This document shows positions 11,569-20,988 of a DNA stretch of 64,000 nt, piece after piece; the first letter of the stretch is position 1; every line of letters begins with the position of its first letter. Location of the stretch: assembly GCF_002022685.1 (NCBI RefSeq), contig NZ_CP019789.1, positions 1,252,501 through 1,316,500 of the forward strand. The letters run 5' to 3'. The notes under the pieces are model-generated. The model was not told the origin of the DNA. It worked only from the letters and a program-made list of their open reading frames with translations, and made no database searches. The stretch is from Bartonella schoenbuchensis R1 (GTDB lineage: Bacteria > Pseudomonadota > Alphaproteobacteria > Rhizobiales > Rhizobiaceae). Position numbers and translations under genes: made by a program.

Positions 11569-12690
11569 TTACCCTTTAAAATAACGTTGCTTAATAAAAG
11601 GGAGCAAATGAACAGATAGCGCAATTTTTTTACCACGCAATTCAGTAAATACTTCTGTTCCTTCAGCCTTCCAATCAACAGGGACATAACCCATTGCTAC
11701 TGGGCCGTTAAAAGAAGGACCAAAACTCCCCGATGTTACTACTCCAATCTGGTTACCCTTATCATCTAGAAGAACGGCACCCGCACGCACAGGTTGACGC
11801 GTTTGCGGCTTTAGACCAACGCGACAGCGTAATGGCCCCTTTTCATATGCTTCAAGAAAAGCTTTCGCTCCATAAAACGCAGCTTTTTCACGAACATTTT
11901 TGGAAACAGCCCATGTCAGTGCAGCTTCAATAGGGGTGATGTCAGATGTAATATCGTTGCCATGTAAACACAACCCCGCTTCTAACCGAAGACTATCACG
12001 CGCTGCAAGACCAATCCATTCAACACGACAATCACTGAGCAATTTTTCTGCTAATTCGTGGGCTTGATCTTCTGGCAACGCAATTTCAAAACCGTCTTCC
12101 CCTGTATAACCAGAACGTGTTACAAACCAATCTTTGCGTGGTTCAAACCCTTGCATAAATAACAGTTCATTACCAGGTAAATCCGCATCAGCTATAACAG
12201 ATGCTGCTTGTGGCCCTTGAAGAGCAAGAAGTACTCTCTCAAGCGCACTCACATGACAATCAAAGTTAGTGGCGCGTTTTTTTAGTTCAGCAAGATCAGC
12301 TTGTGCATTACCTGCATTAACGACCAGTATAAAACGGTGATTTTCTAAACGAGTAAGAATGAGGTCATCAAGAATACCAGCCTGTTCATTAAGTAAATAG
12401 TTATACCGTGATTGGCGCTCTTTCAAAAGTGCAGCATCCACAGGAAGGGCGTAGGATAAAAATTCAGCTGATTGTGGCCCTTCAACAACGATCAATTTCA
12501 TATGAGAAATATCAAAAAGACCGGCATGAGCACGGGTGTGGAGATGTTCTTTTAAAACTCCTAGAGGATAAGTTAAAGGCATCATCCAACCAGCAAAAGG
12601 ACCAAATTTTGCTCCTGCTTTTTCGTGTAATTCATGTAAGGGAAGATTTTTAAAAGAAGGTGTTTCAGGTTTTTGCGATAGTGTATTCAT
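11569..12690 (-). CDS. gcvT: Glycine cleavage system aminomethyltransferase, T-protein
   Basis: The 373-residue T-protein transfers the methylene unit to tetrahydrofolate and releases ammonia. Family motifs include GLFDISHMK, the folate-site aspartate region RYNYLLNEQAGILDD, TRSGYTGEDGFEI and RDSLRLEAGLCLHG. It is the first gene of the operon, with a GGAGA ribosome site seven bases before the ATG. I searched the spacer upstream for a glycine riboswitch and saw none. Confidence 0.95.
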   Translation of the reverse strand: MNTLSQKPETPSFKNLPLHELHEKAGAKFGPFAGWMMPLTYPLGVLKEHLHTRAHAGLFDISHMKLIVVEGPQSAEFLSYALPVDAALLKERQSRYNYLLNEQAGILDDLILTRLENHRFILVVNAGNAQADLAELKKRATNFDCHVSALERVLLALQGPQAASVIADADLPGNELLFMQGFEPRKDWFVTRSGYTGEDGFEIALPEDQAHELAEKLLSDCRVEWIGLAARDSLRLEAGLCLHGNDITSDITPIEAALTWAVSKNVREKAAFYGAKAFLEAYEKGPLRCRVGLKPQTRQPVRAGAVLLDDKGNQIGVVTSGSFGPSFNGPVAMGYVPVDWKAEGTEVFTELRGKKIALSVHLLPFIKQRYFKG

Positions 12691-13453
12691 AATTTCTCCA
12701 AAGTCGCACCATCACTATAATATGGTAACTTTTATTCTTGTTTGTCATAAGTCTTAAGGGATTTACTAAAAAGCTTAAGCTTTTGGCATAGATCTAGCCA
12801 CTTTTCAAATTAGCTTTTTATAGCCCTTATAGTTTTTTAAAAATTATAGACTTTCCCCTTTAGTGACAGGTGTGAAAATTTGCGTTTTGTTTATCTTACG
12901 CATAAGACTAAGAAAGTGATGATAACGCTCTTTCTGACATATTGTTATTTATATTCTATCTTCTCCACACTGTCATTAGCAAATTGATTAGTATTCCCTA
13001 AATTTTAAATTTTTTGATATACATAGGCTATTAAAAAGATTTTGAAATTATGTGGATTCTTTTTAATAATTTATTGCGTTAAAATATAACACAAGAAAGT
13101 ACAAGGATTATAAACAAAAAAGACAATTTAAAATTTTAAAGAAGCATTATATTGTTTAGCAATAATCCAATTACGACGATGAGGCTTGATAATATCTAAT
13201 AGTGGGTATTTTTTGAGTGAGTTGCAAAGCTTTATTTAAAGGCATCTCATACGATTACTTCCACTTTCTTTTATATTTTCTCTTGTAGATGAAAAAATAC
13301 AAAGTTGCAGTTTTTTATCATCGTTCATAGATAATAAAGTATCTTATAGAGAGAAGTTAATTTATAAATATAGTCTTTCTTATAACCAAATGATATTATA
13401 AACTGTGGTTACTTTGGCACTAAACTTACATCAGATAAAGGTCACAAATATCC
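12691..13453. other. Intergenic spacer between divergent gcvT and the LON-domain gene
   Basis: These 763 AT-rich bases must contain the gcv promoter on the minus strand and a promoter for the LON-domain gene. No glycine-riboswitch core, tRNA or coding frame is recognisable. I see nothing else in it. Confidence 0.45.
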
Positions 13454-14116
13454 ATGAAAGCTGGCAATATCTATTATAATTGTGAAAATGATTTGCCAAA
13501 GCAGATTGCTCTTTTTCCCTTAGAAGGTGCATTGTTGTTACCGGGTGGTTTTCTATCACTTAATATTTTTGAACCAAGTACTCTTGAAATGGTTGAAGAC
13601 GTTATGGCATCCAATCGTCTATTAGGAATGATTCAACCACTTTCATCAGATATAGATAGCTTATCTAAACAACTTTATAAAATAGGATGTATCGGTCGTA
13701 TTACAAATTACAATGAAACCGGTAATGGACGACTCTTCATTGTGCTTCAGGGAATTTGCCGTTTCACTTTAGAGCAAGAATTGATGAACACAAAATCTTA
13801 TAGGGTTGCTATTATTCGATCAAATACGAAAGATCTGCAAGAATCTGATGTTTCAGAAAACATTAACCGAGAAAATTTATTAAGCACTGTTGAGCATTAT
13901 CTAACTATCCATGAAATGGAACATCATTGGAATAGTATTATACAAACGCCTACATCTGTATTAGTGGATACTCTCTCAATTCTTATACCTTTTGCACCTG
14001 CAGAAAAACAAGCCTTGTTAGAAGCGCCAGACATTGCAAGCCGTGCTCAAACTCTTCTTGCTTTAACTGAGCGTTCACTGATGAAAGAAAAAGGAACATA
14101 TAATCGTTTAAATTAA
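13454..14116 (+). CDS. LON N-terminal-domain (substrate-binding) protein
   Basis: The 220-residue protein is a stand-alone LON substrate-binding domain without the AAA+ or protease parts. Typical signatures are IALFPLEGALLLPGG, LNIFEPSTLEMVEDVM and LLGMIQP near the N-terminus, then GCIGRITNYNETGNGRLFIVLQG. Such proteins are common in Rhizobiales next to the Trm112-like gene, as here (22-base gap). The function is not established; a role in protein quality control is only inference from the domain. Confidence 0.85.
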   Translation: MKAGNIYYNCENDLPKQIALFPLEGALLLPGGFLSLNIFEPSTLEMVEDVMASNRLLGMIQPLSSDIDSLSKQLYKIGCIGRITNYNETGNGRLFIVLQGICRFTLEQELMNTKSYRVAIIRSNTKDLQESDVSENINRENLLSTVEHYLTIHEMEHHWNSIIQTPTSVLVDTLSILIPFAPAEKQALLEAPDIASRAQTLLALTERSLMKEKGTYNRLN

Positions 14117-14137
14117 TGGATCTGAAAATATGAAAAA

Positions 14138-14320
14138 ATGATTACTGATCCCAAAATGCTTGAATTGCTTGTTTGTCCAATTACAGGAGGAACACTTTCT
14201 TTAAATCGAAAAACACAAGAGTTGATTTCACTTAAAGCAAAATTGGCTTATCCTATTCGTGATGGTGTTCCTATTATGCTTGCTTCAGAAGCTCGTTCTT
14301 TACAACCAAATGAAAAATAA
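14138..14320 (+). CDS. Trm112-like UPF0434 protein
   Basis: The 60-residue protein is a small YcaR/Trm112-type domain: [14 protein letters not shown], then [13 protein letters not shown]. Eukaryotic and archaeal Trm112 is a zinc-binding activator of methyltransferases. Here only one cysteine remains of the usual zinc ligands (Cys in VCPITGG), a pattern seen in many alphaproteobacterial members, so metal binding is doubtful. It probably shares a transcript with the upstream LON-domain gene. Confidence 0.85.
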   Translation: MITDPKMLELLVCPITGGTLSLNRKTQELISLKAKLAYPIRDGVPIMLASEARSLQPNEK

Positions 14321-14960
14321 ATAACTTTTGTATTTAAGAAGTAATTTATAGATCAAATTAATACCTGTATAAATTCTTCCCTAACCAATCTTTATGCATC
14401 CTTTTTTACAAAAGAAATGCTTTAATTAAAGTGAGATTATATTTTCCATATTATATTGGAAATGTGAGAATTAGATCTGCTGTTTGTAGTTGGAAAATGA
14501 ACTGATTTTGTGTGGTAAGTAAAATAAAGATTTTGATTGTTTGTTCTGATGAACAGCGTAAATAACTTGAAAATTCCAAGCAGGTTTAAAAAATCATTGA
14601 AAATGATTTATGTATAGCTTCGTATTTTAATAATGAAACGAAGAAGATTTGATCGGTGCAAAATAGGGTCAATATATTGTAGAGTCATTATTCAGAATTC
14701 AAAAGTTTTAAAGTACAACAATTGACAAAAAATAATGAACTCAATAAACTAAAGCTTGTATCAAGAAGGTATTTGTATAGCTTGATATATAATGTTTAAG
14801 ATTTTTCTTATTTTCAAAAATTTAAAAGAAACGGTACATTACAAATGTGAAGCCGTTATAGTGTTATGACCACGATAAATATATGCATAGCTGATCAATT
14901 AAATCACTATGGAGTGCTGAATTGAGCTTGAGAACAACGTGAAGATTATTTTATGCCTCT
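14321..14960. other. AT-rich intergenic spacer upstream of asd
   Basis: About 640 bases contain no frame with protein character and no RNA gene I can identify. The adjacent 14961-15024 segment has nested inverted repeats and is listed separately. Confidence 0.45.
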
Positions 14961-15024
14961 AACTAACTTATCTTTTCCTGGTTACAGTACAAAGAAAGAG
15001 GTTGATAAGATGTTAGTTTTGTAC
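14961..15024 (+). promoter_or_regulatory. Nested inverted repeats just upstream of asd
   Basis: AACTAACTTATC (14961-14972) can pair with GATAAGATGTTAGTT (15004-15018) with a small bulge, and GTACAAA (14987-14993) with TTTGTAC (15018-15024). The two pairings share a few bases and could compete. They end ten bases before the purine-rich ribosome site of asd. This may be a leader structure or an operator; nothing links it to a known riboswitch. Confidence 0.35.
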
Positions 15025-15051
15025 AACGGGAAAGGATAGGAGTGTAGAAAA

Positions 15052-16083
15052 ATGAATTTCAAAGTCGCAGTTGTTGGTGCAACCGGAAATGTTGGTCGTG
15101 AAATGTTGGCAATTTTGGAAGAGAGAGGTTTTCCTGCCAGTGAAATAGTTCCTTTAGCTTCACGGCGTTCATTAGGGCAAAGTGTTTCTTATGGTGATAA
15201 AACTTTAAAAGTAAAAGCACTTGATACATATGATTTTTCTGATACAGATCTATGCCTTATGTCTGCTGGAGGAAGCGTTTCTAAAGAATATGCTCCCAAA
15301 ATTGGTGCAGCCGGTTGTGTGGTAATCGATAATTCGTCTACTTGGCGTTATAATCCTGATGTGCCTTTAATTGTACCTGAAGTTAATGCAAAAGCTATAG
15401 GTGGTTTTTCTAAACATAATATTATTGCCAATCCTAATTGTTCAACAATTCAACTTGTTGTGGCTTTAAAGCCTCTTCACGATGCAGCAATTATTAAGCG
15501 CGTTGTTGTCTCTACTTATCAATCAGTTTCTGGAGCTGGTAAAGCGGGGATGGATGAGTTGTTTGAGCAATCAAGAGCAGTTTTTGTTGCCGATCCAATT
15601 TCATCAAAAAAATTCACCAAACGCATTGCTTTTAATATCATTCCCCACATCGATGTCTTTATGGAAGATGGCTATACTAAAGAGGAATGGAAAGTAATGG
15701 CTGAAACAAAAAAGATTCTTGATCCTAGGATCAAATTGACAGCTACTGCTGTTCGGGTTCCTGTCTTTATTAGCCATGCTGAGGCCGTTAATGTTGAGTT
15801 TGAAAAAGCGTTGAGTGCTGATGAAGCACGCACCATTTTACGTGATGCACCAAGCTGCCAACTTATTGATAAATGTGAAGACGGTGGTTATATCACTCCT
15901 TACGAGTGCACTGGTGAAAATGATGTTTTTATTAGTCGCGTTCGTGAAGATATTACTGTTGAAAATGGTTTAACTTTTTGGGTTGTTGCTGATAATTTGA
16001 GAAAAGGAGCAGCATTAAATGCAATTCAAATTGCTGAATTACTTGTCTCTAATGGTTTGATCAAACCTAAAGCAGCAGCTTAA
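15052..16083 (+). CDS. asd: Aspartate-semialdehyde dehydrogenase
   Basis: The 343-residue enzyme reduces aspartyl phosphate to aspartate semialdehyde, the branch point to lysine/diaminopimelate, threonine and methionine. The NADP-binding motif is VGATGNVGREM (residues 8-18), the active-site cysteine is Cys130 in ANPNCSTIQ, and the substrate-binding stretch contains RVPVFISHAEAVNVE. The start is supported by AAAGGATAGGAG upstream. In a peptidoglycan-making bacterium it should be essential. It is a monocistronic gene here. Confidence 0.96.
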   Translation: MNFKVAVVGATGNVGREMLAILEERGFPASEIVPLASRRSLGQSVSYGDKTLKVKALDTYDFSDTDLCLMSAGGSVSKEYAPKIGAAGCVVIDNSSTWRYNPDVPLIVPEVNAKAIGGFSKHNIIANPNCSTIQLVVALKPLHDAAIIKRVVVSTYQSVSGAGKAGMDELFEQSRAVFVADPISSKKFTKRIAFNIIPHIDVFMEDGYTKEEWKVMAETKKILDPRIKLTATAVRVPVFISHAEAVNVEFEKALSADEARTILRDAPSCQLIDKCEDGGYITPYECTGENDVFISRVREDITVENGLTFWVVADNLRKGAALNAIQIAELLVSNGLIKPKAAA

Positions 16084-16366
16084 ACAAAAACAGTAATATA
16101 AGGTAAAAAACTTGTTGTATGCTTGTAGAGTGGATTTTAAAAAAATAATTAGTAGAGTTTTTCGATTCAATTTGAAATTGAAATACTTAAAAAATCTATT
16201 TATTTGAATAACAGCTATTCATAGCAAAAAATAACATTATCTTTTCAATAAAAATGATTGAATATTCTATTAAGCTTTTATACTCTTCAATTTTCTTTCC
16301 AAAAATATTGAGTATATTGGAATTTCCCTTAGAAAATCTTGAAAAGTAAAAGAAAGATAAACACAT

Positions 16367-17185
16367 ATGACATTGAATAAATTGTCTTGGTATATTGTAA
16401 TAGGAATATCTTTTTTTCTTTCCGCATTTTTTTCCCATGTTCCTTTTGCTCTGGCAGCAGATAAGTCAAAAATTAAACTTGGTGTTATGGAAGGAGAGGA
16501 AGCAACTGTTTGGAAAGTTGCTGTTGAACAAGCTAAAAAAGCCGGTCTAGATATTGAACTTGTTTATTTTTCTGACTACGCCTTGCCTAATGATGCTGTT
16601 AATGCAGGAGATATTGATGCGAATGCTTTTCAACATGCACCTTATTTGAATAATCAAATTATGCAGCGTGGTTATAAACTTTCGGTTGCTGGTTATACAT
16701 TTATTTCCCCAATTGGTGTTTATTCCCACAAAATTAAAGATATAAAAGATCTACGTGACGGGGCAAGTGTTGGTATCCCTAATGATCCATCAAATGGTGG
16801 GAGAGCTTTGCTTCTTCTTGATTCTTTAGGTTTCATTAAGTTAAAAGATCCTCAGAATGTTCTTTTATCTCCACTTGATATTGTTGAAAACCCTAGAAAT
16901 TTGAGGATTCGTGAATTGGATGCTGGTATCCTAGGACGAGCAATCAATGATTTTGATATTGCGATTGTAAATACAAATTGGGCTGTAATTACTGGGTTAG
17001 ACTTACAAGAAGATGTTATTGCGTGGGAAAAAGTAGAAAATAATCCTTATAATAATGTCATTGTTGTGCGCACTATTGATAAAGATGAGCCATGGGTTAA
17101 GAAATTAGTAGCTGCTTATAATAGTGAACCTGTACGTGTGAAACTTAAAGAGGTTTTTGGTACAGCTGTTCAAACATCTTGGTAA
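16367..17185 (+). CDS. metQ: Methionine ABC importer, substrate-binding protein (NlpA family)
   Basis: The 272-residue periplasmic protein binds D/L-methionine. It has a clear signal sequence ending FALAADKSK; there is no lipobox cysteine, so it is probably released by signal peptidase I instead of being a lipoprotein. Motifs such as KLGVMEGEEATVWKVA, DANAFQHAPYLNNQ and VAGYTFISPIGVYS match the NlpA family. It is the first gene of metQ-metN-metI, six bases before metN. No SAM-responsive riboswitch is visible upstream. Confidence 0.9.
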   Translation: MTLNKLSWYIVIGISFFLSAFFSHVPFALAADKSKIKLGVMEGEEATVWKVAVEQAKKAGLDIELVYFSDYALPNDAVNAGDIDANAFQHAPYLNNQIMQRGYKLSVAGYTFISPIGVYSHKIKDIKDLRDGASVGIPNDPSNGGRALLLLDSLGFIKLKDPQNVLLSPLDIVENPRNLRIRELDAGILGRAINDFDIAIVNTNWAVITGLDLQEDVIAWEKVENNPYNNVIVVRTIDKDEPWVKKLVAAYNSEPVRVKLKEVFGTAVQTSW

Positions 17186-17191
17186 TTACGA

Positions 17192-18226
17192 ATGGAAACC
17201 TCTGCTCTTATTTCTTTAAAAAACGTTAGTCGCTATTTTTCTAGCGCGTTGTCTACTCCGGCAATTGATAACTTATCTCTTGATATTCATGCAGGGGAAA
17301 TTCTTGGTATTATCGGGCGTAGTGGTGCAGGAAAATCTACACTTATGCGCTGTTTGAATGGCTTAGAACAAATTGATGAAGGGGGTATTTTTTTTGAAGG
17401 TGTTAATGTTTCAAATCTATCAGAAACAGAATGGGCACCTTATCGTCAACGTATTGGGATGATTTTTCAACATTTTAACCTTTTATCTTCACAAAAAGTT
17501 ATTGATAATATCGCGTTACCTCTCAAATTAGCAGGTATAAATAAAAAACAACGTTATCAACGCGCTTTTGAGCTTATTGAATTGGTAGGATTGTCTGGAA
17601 AAGAGTATCATTATCCTGCAGAACTTTCAGGGGGGCAAAAACAGCGTGTTGGAATTGCACGCTCTTTAGCGGCTAATCCAAAAATATTATTATCAGATGA
17701 AGCAACTTCTGCGCTTGATCCTGAAACGACGCAATCTATTTTGGAGCTTCTTGCGGATATTAATAATCGTCTCAATTTAACTATTGTACTTATTACACAT
17801 GAAATGGAAGTTGTTCGTGCTATTGCGCATCGTGTTGTTGTATTGAATCAAGGGCGTATTGTAGAGGAAGGATGTGTAAAAGATATTTTTACATCACCGC
17901 AAGAAGATACAACGATTGCTATGTTGAAACTTGTAACGCCACAACTTCCTAAAGAATTAGCGCAAAAACTTAAATCAGTGGGTCAAGAAGCTGTTATTGA
18001 AATTAATATTGCTGGTGAAATTGCTCGGCAACCTTTTTTAAGTCTCCTTGAAGATGAGGTGGGATTAAGAGCACGTATTTTGCATGGTGGTATTGATACG
18101 GTTCAAGGTGAGAGTATAGGTCGCCTTTTTTTGGCTCTTCCAAGTCAAAATAAAGTGGCTTTGGAAAAAGCAGTCAGATGGTTGACGGAAAAAGGGCGAT
18201 ATTGTGAGGTTTTAGGTTATGTTTAA
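17192..18226 (+). CDS. metN: Methionine ABC importer, ATPase
   Basis: The 344-residue ATPase has Walker A GRSGAGKST, Q-loop IFQHFNLL, signature ELSGGQKQRVGIARSLA, Walker B ILLSDEATSALDP and the H-loop ITHEM. Residues from about 265 onward form the C-terminal NIL regulatory domain, which senses methionine in characterised homologues. Its 3' end overlaps metI by eight bases. A G6 run at 17630-17635 is intact here, unlike similar runs in several neighbouring genes. Confidence 0.95.
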   Translation: METSALISLKNVSRYFSSALSTPAIDNLSLDIHAGEILGIIGRSGAGKSTLMRCLNGLEQIDEGGIFFEGVNVSNLSETEWAPYRQRIGMIFQHFNLLSSQKVIDNIALPLKLAGINKKQRYQRAFELIELVGLSGKEYHYPAELSGGQKQRVGIARSLAANPKILLSDEATSALDPETTQSILELLADINNRLNLTIVLITHEMEVVRAIAHRVVVLNQGRIVEEGCVKDIFTSPQEDTTIAMLKLVTPQLPKELAQKLKSVGQEAVIEINIAGEIARQPFLSLLEDEVGLRARILHGGIDTVQGESIGRLFLALPSQNKVALEKAVRWLTEKGRYCEVLGYV

Positions 18227-18878
18227 TGTTCTTTTTCATGAGCTTCCTGGTGCTGTTTTTGATACATTATTTATGACAATTACTGCTTCTTTTATGGCAC
18301 TTATTGTAGGTCTTCCGCTTGGCTTATTGCTTTATACAACTGCGTATGGAAGTCTTTTTTCATCACGTCTTATCAATCGTCCTTTAAGTATTATTATTGA
18401 TAGTGTGCGTGCTATTCCCTTTATAATTCTTGCTTTTTACCTTCTTCCTGTTACGCGTATTGTTGTAGGAAGTGGTGTGGGAATTTTTTCTGTGATTTTT
18501 GTTCTTACTATTTCAGCTATTCCTTTTTATGCTCGTATAGCAGAATTATCTTTCAAAACAGTTGAATATAGTTTGGTTGAAGCCGTTCGTTCTATGGGGG
18601 CTAGTCGTTTTCAAATTGTTAGATATGTGCTTATTCCAGAAGCGCTTCCTAGTTTAATTACTGGTTTTACGGTTATGGTGATTTCTCTTATCAGTGCCAC
18701 TTCACTTGCTGGATACCTTGGTGGTGGGGGTTTGGGCGATATGGCGATACGCTATGGTTATCAGCGTTATAATACTTCTATTATGACAATAGTTATTATC
18801 TTTTTGATTATTCTCAATATTTTTGTTCAATGGTTTGGTAATCGAGTTGCACAGAAATTTGATAGAACAAAGCATTAA
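18219..18878 (+). CDS. metI: Methionine ABC importer, permease
   Basis: The 219-residue inner-membrane protein has five or six hydrophobic segments. The ABC-permease EAA loop reads VEAVRSMGASRFQIVRYVLIPEALP (shown in part: EAVRSMGAS and IPEALPSLITG). It forms the membrane pore of the MetQNI importer. The gene overlaps metN upstream and converges with the next gene, sharing four bases with its stop. Confidence 0.95.
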   Translation: MFNVLFHELPGAVFDTLFMTITASFMALIVGLPLGLLLYTTAYGSLFSSRLINRPLSIIIDSVRAIPFIILAFYLLPVTRIVVGSGVGIFSVIFVLTISAIPFYARIAELSFKTVEYSLVEAVRSMGASRFQIVRYVLIPEALPSLITGFTVMVISLISATSLAGYLGGGGLGDMAIRYGYQRYNTSIMTIVIIFLIILNIFVQWFGNRVAQKFDRTKH

Positions 18879-19363
18879 GAAATTAAAGAGTTTATTTCTT
18901 TCTCTTCAATCATAGCAATAACAAGCCAATGTGCGATAAGAGCTGGATTTTTTAATTTATTGATTTCTATTGTAGTTTTATAATGGAGGACGACTCTACC
19001 AGAGGGGCGAATTTTTGCGTCGTCTAAAATAAAGCGGGCGCGTATTTGTGCACCTGTTTTTACAGGGCTTACGAAGCGTATTTTATCAAAACCATAGTTA
19101 ATTCCCATTGTCGCACCTTCTAATTTTGGCAGTGCTTCATAAGCCAGTGTGGACAGTAGCGATAATGTTAAAAAACCGTGGGCAATAGTACCACCGAAAG
19201 GTGTTTTTTTTGCTTTTTCTTCATCTACGTGGATCCATTGATGATCATCTGTTGCAGATGCAAATTGGTTAATCATATCTTGTGTAACTAAGCGCCATTG
19301 TGATAAGCCAATTTCTTTTCCAATGAAATTTTTTATATCTTGTATCGCTATTGTTCGCTGCAT
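18875..19363 (-). CDS. MaoC-like (R)-specific hydratase
   Basis: The 162-residue hot-dog-fold protein carries the hydratase motif: FASATDDHQWIHVDEEKA followed by GTIAHGFLTLSLLS. The Asp and His of that motif are the catalytic dyad in (R)-specific enoyl-CoA hydratases. It resembles the NodN/MaoC group. The physiological substrate is unknown. It lies convergent to metI and is not part of that operon. Confidence 0.85.
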   Translation of the reverse strand: MQRTIAIQDIKNFIGKEIGLSQWRLVTQDMINQFASATDDHQWIHVDEEKAKKTPFGGTIAHGFLTLSLLSTLAYEALPKLEGATMGINYGFDKIRFVSPVKTGAQIRARFILDDAKIRPSGRVVLHYKTTIEINKLKNPALIAHWLVIAMIEEKEINSLIS

Positions 19364-19506
19364 AATGTCATTCCTATTTTATTTGACAAAAAGCTTATAT
19401 ATTCTCCCTTGCTTTTATAAAACCCATTGATTAGAGCATCAATTATAAAAGATGAAATATTTTACAGACAAGTGTGTTCCGCGAATAAATAATCTTCCTT
19501 TTTCAG

Positions 19507-20844
19507 ATGGAAAAAATAATGGCAAGTAACGTAAGATTGACAGGTTTAGCACATGATTTGAAACAACGTGCAGAAAATTATCAACCTATCCGTATTGGAC
19601 TTATTGGTTGTGGTGAAATGGGTACAGATTTGTTGTCAAGTGTTGTACATATGGATGGTATAACAATTGCAGCTGTTGCTACTCGAACACCGTTACGTGT
19701 TTTTAATGCTGCTGTTTTAGCATATGGTGAAGAAGGTCATGTGCGTGAAGTTGAAAATGCTACAGCTTTGATTCAAGCTATTGAAAAAGGTCTAATTGCT
19801 GTTACAGATGATCTTGATCTTGTTTTGCGCCATGAACAAATTGATATTATTGTTGATGCGACAGGTCATCCTGAAACAGGTGCTAAAGTTGGTCTTAAAG
19901 CGCTTGAAAATAATAAGCACCTTGTCATGATGAATGTTGAAGCAGATGTTACAATTGGTGCTTACCTTAAACATGAAGCGGATAAACGAGGTTTAATTTA
20001 TACGCTTGGTGCTGGTGACGAACCTTCTTCTTGTATGGAACTTATCGAATTTGTTTCAGCTCTTGGGCATAAAATTGTTGCAGCTGGTAAAGGAAAAAAT
20101 AATCCACTTATTTTTGATGCTACACCAGATTTATATGAAGAAGAAGCTTTGCGACGGAATATGAATGTTCGCATGTTAGTTGAATTTATTGATGGTTCTA
20201 AAACGATGGTTGAAATGGCAGCCATTGCTAATGCCACAGGTCTTCTTCCAGATTGTCCTGGGATGCATGGTCCACAAGCATCACTTGAAGATTTAAACAA
20301 AGTACTTATTCCAAAAAAAGATGGTGGTATTTTGGATAGGTATGGTGTTGTAGACTATTCAACAGGTCAAGGGGTATCTCCTGGTGTTTTTGTAATAGCT
20401 GAAATAGCACATCCACGTTTACGTGAACGTATGGAAGATTTAAAAGTCGGTGAAGGACCATATTTCACCTTTTATCGCCCATATCATTTAACTTCGATGG
20501 AGGTTCCACTTACTTGTGCACGTGCAGTACTGTACGGTAAAGCAGATATGACACCACTTAATTATCCAGTGGCAGAAGTTTGCGCTGTTGCAAAAAAGGA
20601 TCTCCATCCTGGTGATCAATTAGACTCAATCGGCTTATATAGCTATCGTGCTTGGACAATGAGTGCTTCAGAAGCACGTGTACACAAAGCTATTCCTTGT
20701 GGCCTTTTAGAAAAGGCGACAGTTGTATCTGAGATTAAAAAAAATGAAATCATTACACAATACAACACCCGCCTCTTCGAAGATCAATATATTGTACGCC
20801 TTCGTACTCAACAGGACTTTTTATTTAATTCATTTTATAAATAA
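19507..20844 (+). CDS. NAD(P)-dependent oxidoreductase with C-terminal SAF domain (homoserine-dehydrogenase-like)
   Basis: The 445-residue protein has an N-terminal Rossmann fold (IRIGLIGCGEMGTDLLSS, residues about 26-43) related to homoserine dehydrogenases and GFO/IDH/MocA enzymes, with DIIVDATGHPETG as the second nucleotide-binding strand. A C-terminal SAF domain (about 330-415; CAVAKKDLHPGDQLDSIG) resembles antifreeze/flagellar FlgA-type modules. Proteins of this type act on sugar acids or polyol derivatives in other bacteria, but the substrate here cannot be deduced. An alternative ATG at 19519 (MASNVRLTG) has a slightly better upstream purine tract and may be the real start. Confidence 0.8.
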   Translation: MEKIMASNVRLTGLAHDLKQRAENYQPIRIGLIGCGEMGTDLLSSVVHMDGITIAAVATRTPLRVFNAAVLAYGEEGHVREVENATALIQAIEKGLIAVTDDLDLVLRHEQIDIIVDATGHPETGAKVGLKALENNKHLVMMNVEADVTIGAYLKHEADKRGLIYTLGAGDEPSSCMELIEFVSALGHKIVAAGKGKNNPLIFDATPDLYEEEALRRNMNVRMLVEFIDGSKTMVEMAAIANATGLLPDCPGMHGPQASLEDLNKVLIPKKDGGILDRYGVVDYSTGQGVSPGVFVIAEIAHPRLRERMEDLKVGEGPYFTFYRPYHLTSMEVPLTCARAVLYGKADMTPLNYPVAEVCAVAKKDLHPGDQLDSIGLYSYRAWTMSASEARVHKAIPCGLLEKATVVSEIKKNEIITQYNTRLFEDQYIVRLRTQQDFLFNSFYK

Positions 20845-20988
20845 AATGTTGTTCATTTTAAATTAAAATTAATACTAACTCAAGTTATATTTTTATTTAT
20901 TCACAATTTATTTATATAAGTCCGCTATTATGTTATTTTTCTTTTATAGAAATTCTTTCCTTTCAATCAAAATTCATCTTTCCCATCA

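Noticed and set aside
12691..13453. Possible glycine riboswitch upstream of gcvT
   Set aside because: I looked for the conserved glycine-aptamer core on the minus strand and could not find it; the spacer is plain AT-rich sequence.
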